From Aquimarina agarivorans (GTDB lineage: Bacteria; Bacteroidota; Bacteroidia; Flavobacteriales; Flavobacteriaceae), in the NCBI RefSeq assembly GCF_000218485.1, contig NZ_AFPB01000175.1:1-37882 (forward strand): a stretch of DNA of 37,882 bases, read 5' to 3'. Shown here piece after piece: positions 35,880 through 37,882 of this stretch; the first letter of the stretch is position 1; the number at the start of each line of letters is the position of its first letter. The notes beneath the pieces are model-generated. The model had not been told where the DNA came from. It ran no database searches and saw nothing but the letters and a program-made list of their open reading frames with translations. The position numbers and the translations under genes were made by a program.

Positions 35880-36032
35880 CTAATTTTTAAACAATAAAAT
35901 GAATTTATTACTTCTTTTAATGACAAGCTTTTCTAAAATAGATTCAAGAAGTCCATAAAGACCTTCTTTAGAACCTTTTTTACCAAATATTTCTTTATCT
36001 GAATGGAGGCTAAAAATATTAATGATATCCAT
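35880..36032 (-). CDS. small protein, possible last gene of the deaminase array
   Basis: A 50-residue reading frame starting at ATG 36032, only 6 nt after the stop of the gene at 36039, which suggests co-transcription. The protein is Lys/Leu-rich and probably helical (EGLYGLLESILEKLVIKRSN). Nothing identifies its function; it may be a remnant of a longer immunity gene. Confidence 0.4.
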   Translation of the reverse strand: MDIINIFSLHSDKEIFGKKGSKEGLYGLLESILEKLVIKRSNKFILLFKN

Positions 36033-36038
36033 AATTAT

Positions 36039-36317
36039 CTATTTAAAAAAGTGCATTATAACTTCATCAGGCGTATTTTTGATGACCTTAACTTTATCAA
36101 AGCCTTCTCTAACAAATATTTTTCCTGACGGAGTTTGGGGTGCTGCTTCTATATCTGATGAATTATTAGCTTTTCCTTCTTTAAAAATAGTAAGATTTGT
36201 AGACTCTCCACTAGTATAAATATCTTGCTTTTTCCACCATCCTTTAATAACCTTCGGGGAATCCTCTATAATTGCTTGTTTTACCCGGTAGCTCGGAGTG
36301 TGCTTAAAGATGCTCAA
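36039..36317 (-). CDS. small unknown protein in the deaminase array
   Basis: About 92 residues. The frame opens at a GTG (36323), but a TTG at 36317 lies 5 nt after AAGGAG, a good ribosome binding site, and is the better start. The sequence (KGWWKKQDIYTSGESTNLTI ... GFDKVKVIKNTPDEVIMHFF) is charged, with no signal peptide. It does not match a family I know. It follows the SMI1/KNR4 gene by about 26 nt. It could be a second immunity protein or the displaced end of another cassette. Confidence 0.55.
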   Translation of the reverse strand: MSIFKHTPSYRVKQAIIEDSPKVIKGWWKKQDIYTSGESTNLTIFKEGKANNSSDIEAAPQTPSGKIFVREGFDKVKVIKNTPDEVIMHFFK

Positions 36318-36343
36318 AATCACTCCTTACAAGAAAAATCAGC

Positions 36344-36805
36344 TTAAGAGATACTTTCAAGCAAAGGTTTTAACCCCTCGTCTCTCAAAAATTCCGTAAA
36401 ACTATCTTTATATTTTGTGATTTTCTCTGTGTCAAATAAAAAAACTACGGGATCATCTTCCTCTCTAGAACAATCAAAAAAGAAAAAATTATATCCTTGC
36501 CATTGAGCAAAGAAAAAATAATTATCCTTTATTTCTGGTTTTTCATCATCTTTTTTTCGATCATCAAAATTAAGTTCATGAATAGCATCTTCTTTATTAT
36601 CCATTAATGATGGATATTCAATATAATAACCATTCATTAAAAATCCTGTTTTTCTTCCTGAACTTAATAAAAACTGTTTATATGCTAGTGGAAGTTTTAC
36701 ATTAAAATCTTTCTCTAACTGATTAATTTCGCCAATATTTAGACCAATAATTTCTCCTATTTTATCTTCGTAATTGCTCAAGAAAGAGATATAGTTTTTC
36801 TCCAT
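36344..36805 (-). CDS. SMI1/KNR4 (SUKH) family immunity protein
   Basis: A 153-residue soluble protein with the SUKH pattern: INQLEKDFNVKLPLAYKQFL near residues 27-46, LLSSGRKTGF, FFFAQWQGYNFFFFDC (about 96-111), DPVVFLFD, and a closing FTEFLRDEGL. SUKH proteins commonly neutralise polymorphic toxins, including nucleases and nucleic-acid deaminases, by binding them. The gene begins 1 nt after the stop of the deaminase gene, so it is translationally coupled to it and is its likely antidote (inference from position and family). Confidence 0.87.
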   Translation of the reverse strand: MEKNYISFLSNYEDKIGEIIGLNIGEINQLEKDFNVKLPLAYKQFLLSSGRKTGFLMNGYYIEYPSLMDNKEDAIHELNFDDRKKDDEKPEIKDNYFFFAQWQGYNFFFFDCSREEDDPVVFLFDTEKITKYKDSFTEFLRDEGLKPLLESIS

Positions 36806-36806
36806 T

Positions 36807-37316
36807 TTAATAATGTAATTTTGTAGTTGTTGTAATATCTATAGTAACATTAGGGAACATATCACTAAATTGTTGAAAAATAGCCGAACAAGAAGGACAA
36901 GGGCATAGGTCGCTTGCTATTTTCACTTTGCCGGTTATCTTGGGATATTTACCTCCTTTAACAGCATTCTTTAACTTAGCAAAATATTCTAGCCCTAAAG
37001 ATTCTGTATCTAAATGCCTTGTTGAAATTGAAGGTGCAAACACTCGCTGCCCTTTATCTATATCTAAAACAAACTCCTCTGGAATAAATTTTCCGCTTCC
37101 TGTCATTTGACCATTACAACCTTTCCCGCTTGCTATTAGATATTCTTTGCCATCAAACTCCATTTTAACAATATTTCTTTTTCTTCCTATTCCAAAAGAA
37201 CTTTTAGTACTCGCTACAAATTCAGTCCATTCATCACCAGCTAACTTAACCGAAACTTTAGGGTTATTAGCACAAAGGTTTTTAAATCCTTGAAAATCTG
37301 GGTGGTTTATTTCCAC
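36807..37316 (-). CDS. toxin-type nucleic-acid deaminase domain protein (BURPS668_1122/PF14424-like)
   Basis: A 169-residue stand-alone protein whose C-terminal half has the deaminase-fold signature: RHLDTES (E105 as proton shuttle, with D103 or H101 near the zinc) and CPCPSC (C140 and C143, the zinc CxxC). FQQFSDMFPNVTIDI follows, the typical strand of toxin deaminases related to SsdA. Such domains normally form the tip of large secreted toxins and deaminate cytosine in nucleic acid. Here there is no signal peptide or delivery domain. The start is GTG, with an in-frame TAG only 15 nt upstream. It is coupled to a SUKH gene. The family assignment is by pattern; the substrate is unknown. Confidence 0.8.
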   Translation of the reverse strand: MEINHPDFQGFKNLCANNPKVSVKLAGDEWTEFVASTKSSFGIGRKRNIVKMEFDGKEYLIASGKGCNGQMTGSGKFIPEEFVLDIDKGQRVFAPSISTRHLDTESLGLEYFAKLKNAVKGGKYPKITGKVKIASDLCPCPSCSAIFQQFSDMFPNVTIDITTTTKLHY

Positions 37317-37431
37317 TAAAGCATTATGCTATATTATGCCGTAATTTAAATAAAGAACAACCATTAAAACCTTTCTACCTACTCTCTAAAACTATAATAC
37401 TCGTTATATCACACCTCATATCTCTGTAAAA

Positions 37432-37698
37432 TCAAGTGTTCTCTTCTGGTGGTAATGGGTATTGGCCAATAGGCAACATAAACTCTCTAGTTTTCATTAA
37501 AAGCTTTTGAGTTTTTCCTAATTTAAAAGAAAACTTAAATATTAGTTCTTTTGATGTATTACCAAAATCAATAGTAACAAAACTGTTTCCTTCTTTCATC
37601 TCTATACTGGTAAAAATTTCTGTAGAAAATTCTTTATTAAAACTATACACCAGCTGTCTTACGGCTATACCTGAATACATTATTTCTGTTACTTTCAT
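37432..37698 (-). CDS. probable immunity protein for the upstream deaminase
   Basis: An 88-residue soluble protein, beta-rich by composition (IFTSIEMKEGNSFVTIDFGN), ending PLPPEENT. I do not recognise the family, and it does not look like SUKH. Its ATG overlaps the TGA of the deaminase at 37695 (ATGA), the tight coupling expected for a toxin-immunity pair. The role is inferred from that position. A 115-nt gap without structure separates it from the second deaminase gene. Confidence 0.65.
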   Translation of the reverse strand: MKVTEIMYSGIAVRQLVYSFNKEFSTEIFTSIEMKEGNSFVTIDFGNTSKELIFKFSFKLGKTQKLLMKTREFMLPIGQYPLPPEENT

Positions 37699-37882
37699 TT
37701 TAAACCGTCTATTAAAATTACATCTAAATTAGGGAACATTTCACTAAAATCTTGTATTACTCCTTGGCAAGATACACAATAAGGAAGCTCTGAGGATATG
37801 ATAATTTCTCCTGTCACTTTTGGATAGACACCTCCTTTAACAGCCCCTTTACTTTGTGCTATTTCGGATAACATTACATACT
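37695..37882 (-). CDS. toxin-type deaminase, C-terminal end (cut by the window edge)
   Basis: The last 61 residues of a protein continuing past the window. They read LSEIAQ, then GAVKGGVYPKVTG, SSELPYCVSCQG and DFSEMFPNL. This aligns without gaps to the end of the deaminase at 36807: 23 of 40 residues match over the AVKGG to MFPN stretch. The zinc CxxC (YCVSC) is present. The expected DxE or HxE motif should lie just outside. Whether it has an N-terminal delivery domain cannot be seen. It is coupled to the small gene at 37432. Confidence 0.8.
   Translation of the reverse strand, partial: YVMLSEIAQSKGAVKGGVYPKVTGEIIISSELPYCVSCQGVIQDFSEMFPNLDVILIDGLK

Overview
The window looks like chromosomal DNA from a member of the Flavobacteriaceae (Bacteroidota). 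Four observations support this. The DNA is AT-rich. Promoter -7 elements repeatedly match the Bacteroidota form TAnnTTTG. Two secreted enzymes end in type IX secretion (Por) sorting domains. Several small families typical of flavobacteria are present (DUF3109, DUF3157, DUF2237). No rRNA, tRNA or CRISPR array was seen. The species cannot be named from the sequence alone.

Layout, left half. Positions 59-269 hold a likely minus-strand small RNA with its own promoter, internal pairing and a strong terminator. Positions 599-3834 are a tightly overlapping three-gene operon: an LpxH-like metallophosphoesterase, a MurG-like glycosyltransferase and a GH1 beta-glucosidase. A dCMP deaminase and an S41 C-terminal processing protease follow. 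Next come a small membrane protein, divergent from a DUF3109 cysteine-cluster protein, and then the class Ia ribonucleotide reductase genes nrdB and nrdA. Positions 11.1-12.6 kb hold decaying DNA: a secreted-protein gene with two in-frame stops and a fragment of an unrecognised gene that still has its terminator. A secreted GH5 cellulase, a zinc-ribbon protein, a CBS-domain protein and an NAD(P)-binding epimerase-like protein follow. The sdhC-sdhA-sdhB operon (succinate:menaquinone oxidoreductase) then runs to 20.1 kb.

Layout, right half. A DUF2237 gene pair, a CNNM/CorC-type transporter, an outer-membrane barrel protein paired with an Ig-like/DM13 lipoprotein, and hemB are all on the minus strand. 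Positions 25.8-28.8 kb form a second decayed zone: a DUF3157 gene broken by one extra G, an IS1380-like insertion sequence, and a GNAT acetyltransferase pseudogene with a stop and a 4-bp tandem duplication. A 987-residue subtilisin-like protease with a type IX tail, the diadenylate cyclase cdaA and a PKD-domain lipoprotein come next.

The most interesting part is the right edge (35.9-37.9 kb). It is a minus-strand array of two paralogous toxin-type nucleic-acid deaminase domains, each directly coupled to a different downstream small gene. One of these is a SMI1/KNR4 (SUKH) protein and the other an unrecognised 88-residue protein, and two further small unknown genes follow. The complete deaminase domain is a stand-alone gene with no delivery module. 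This resembles a store of displaced polymorphic-toxin cassettes, whose full-length secreted toxin would lie beyond the window or elsewhere.
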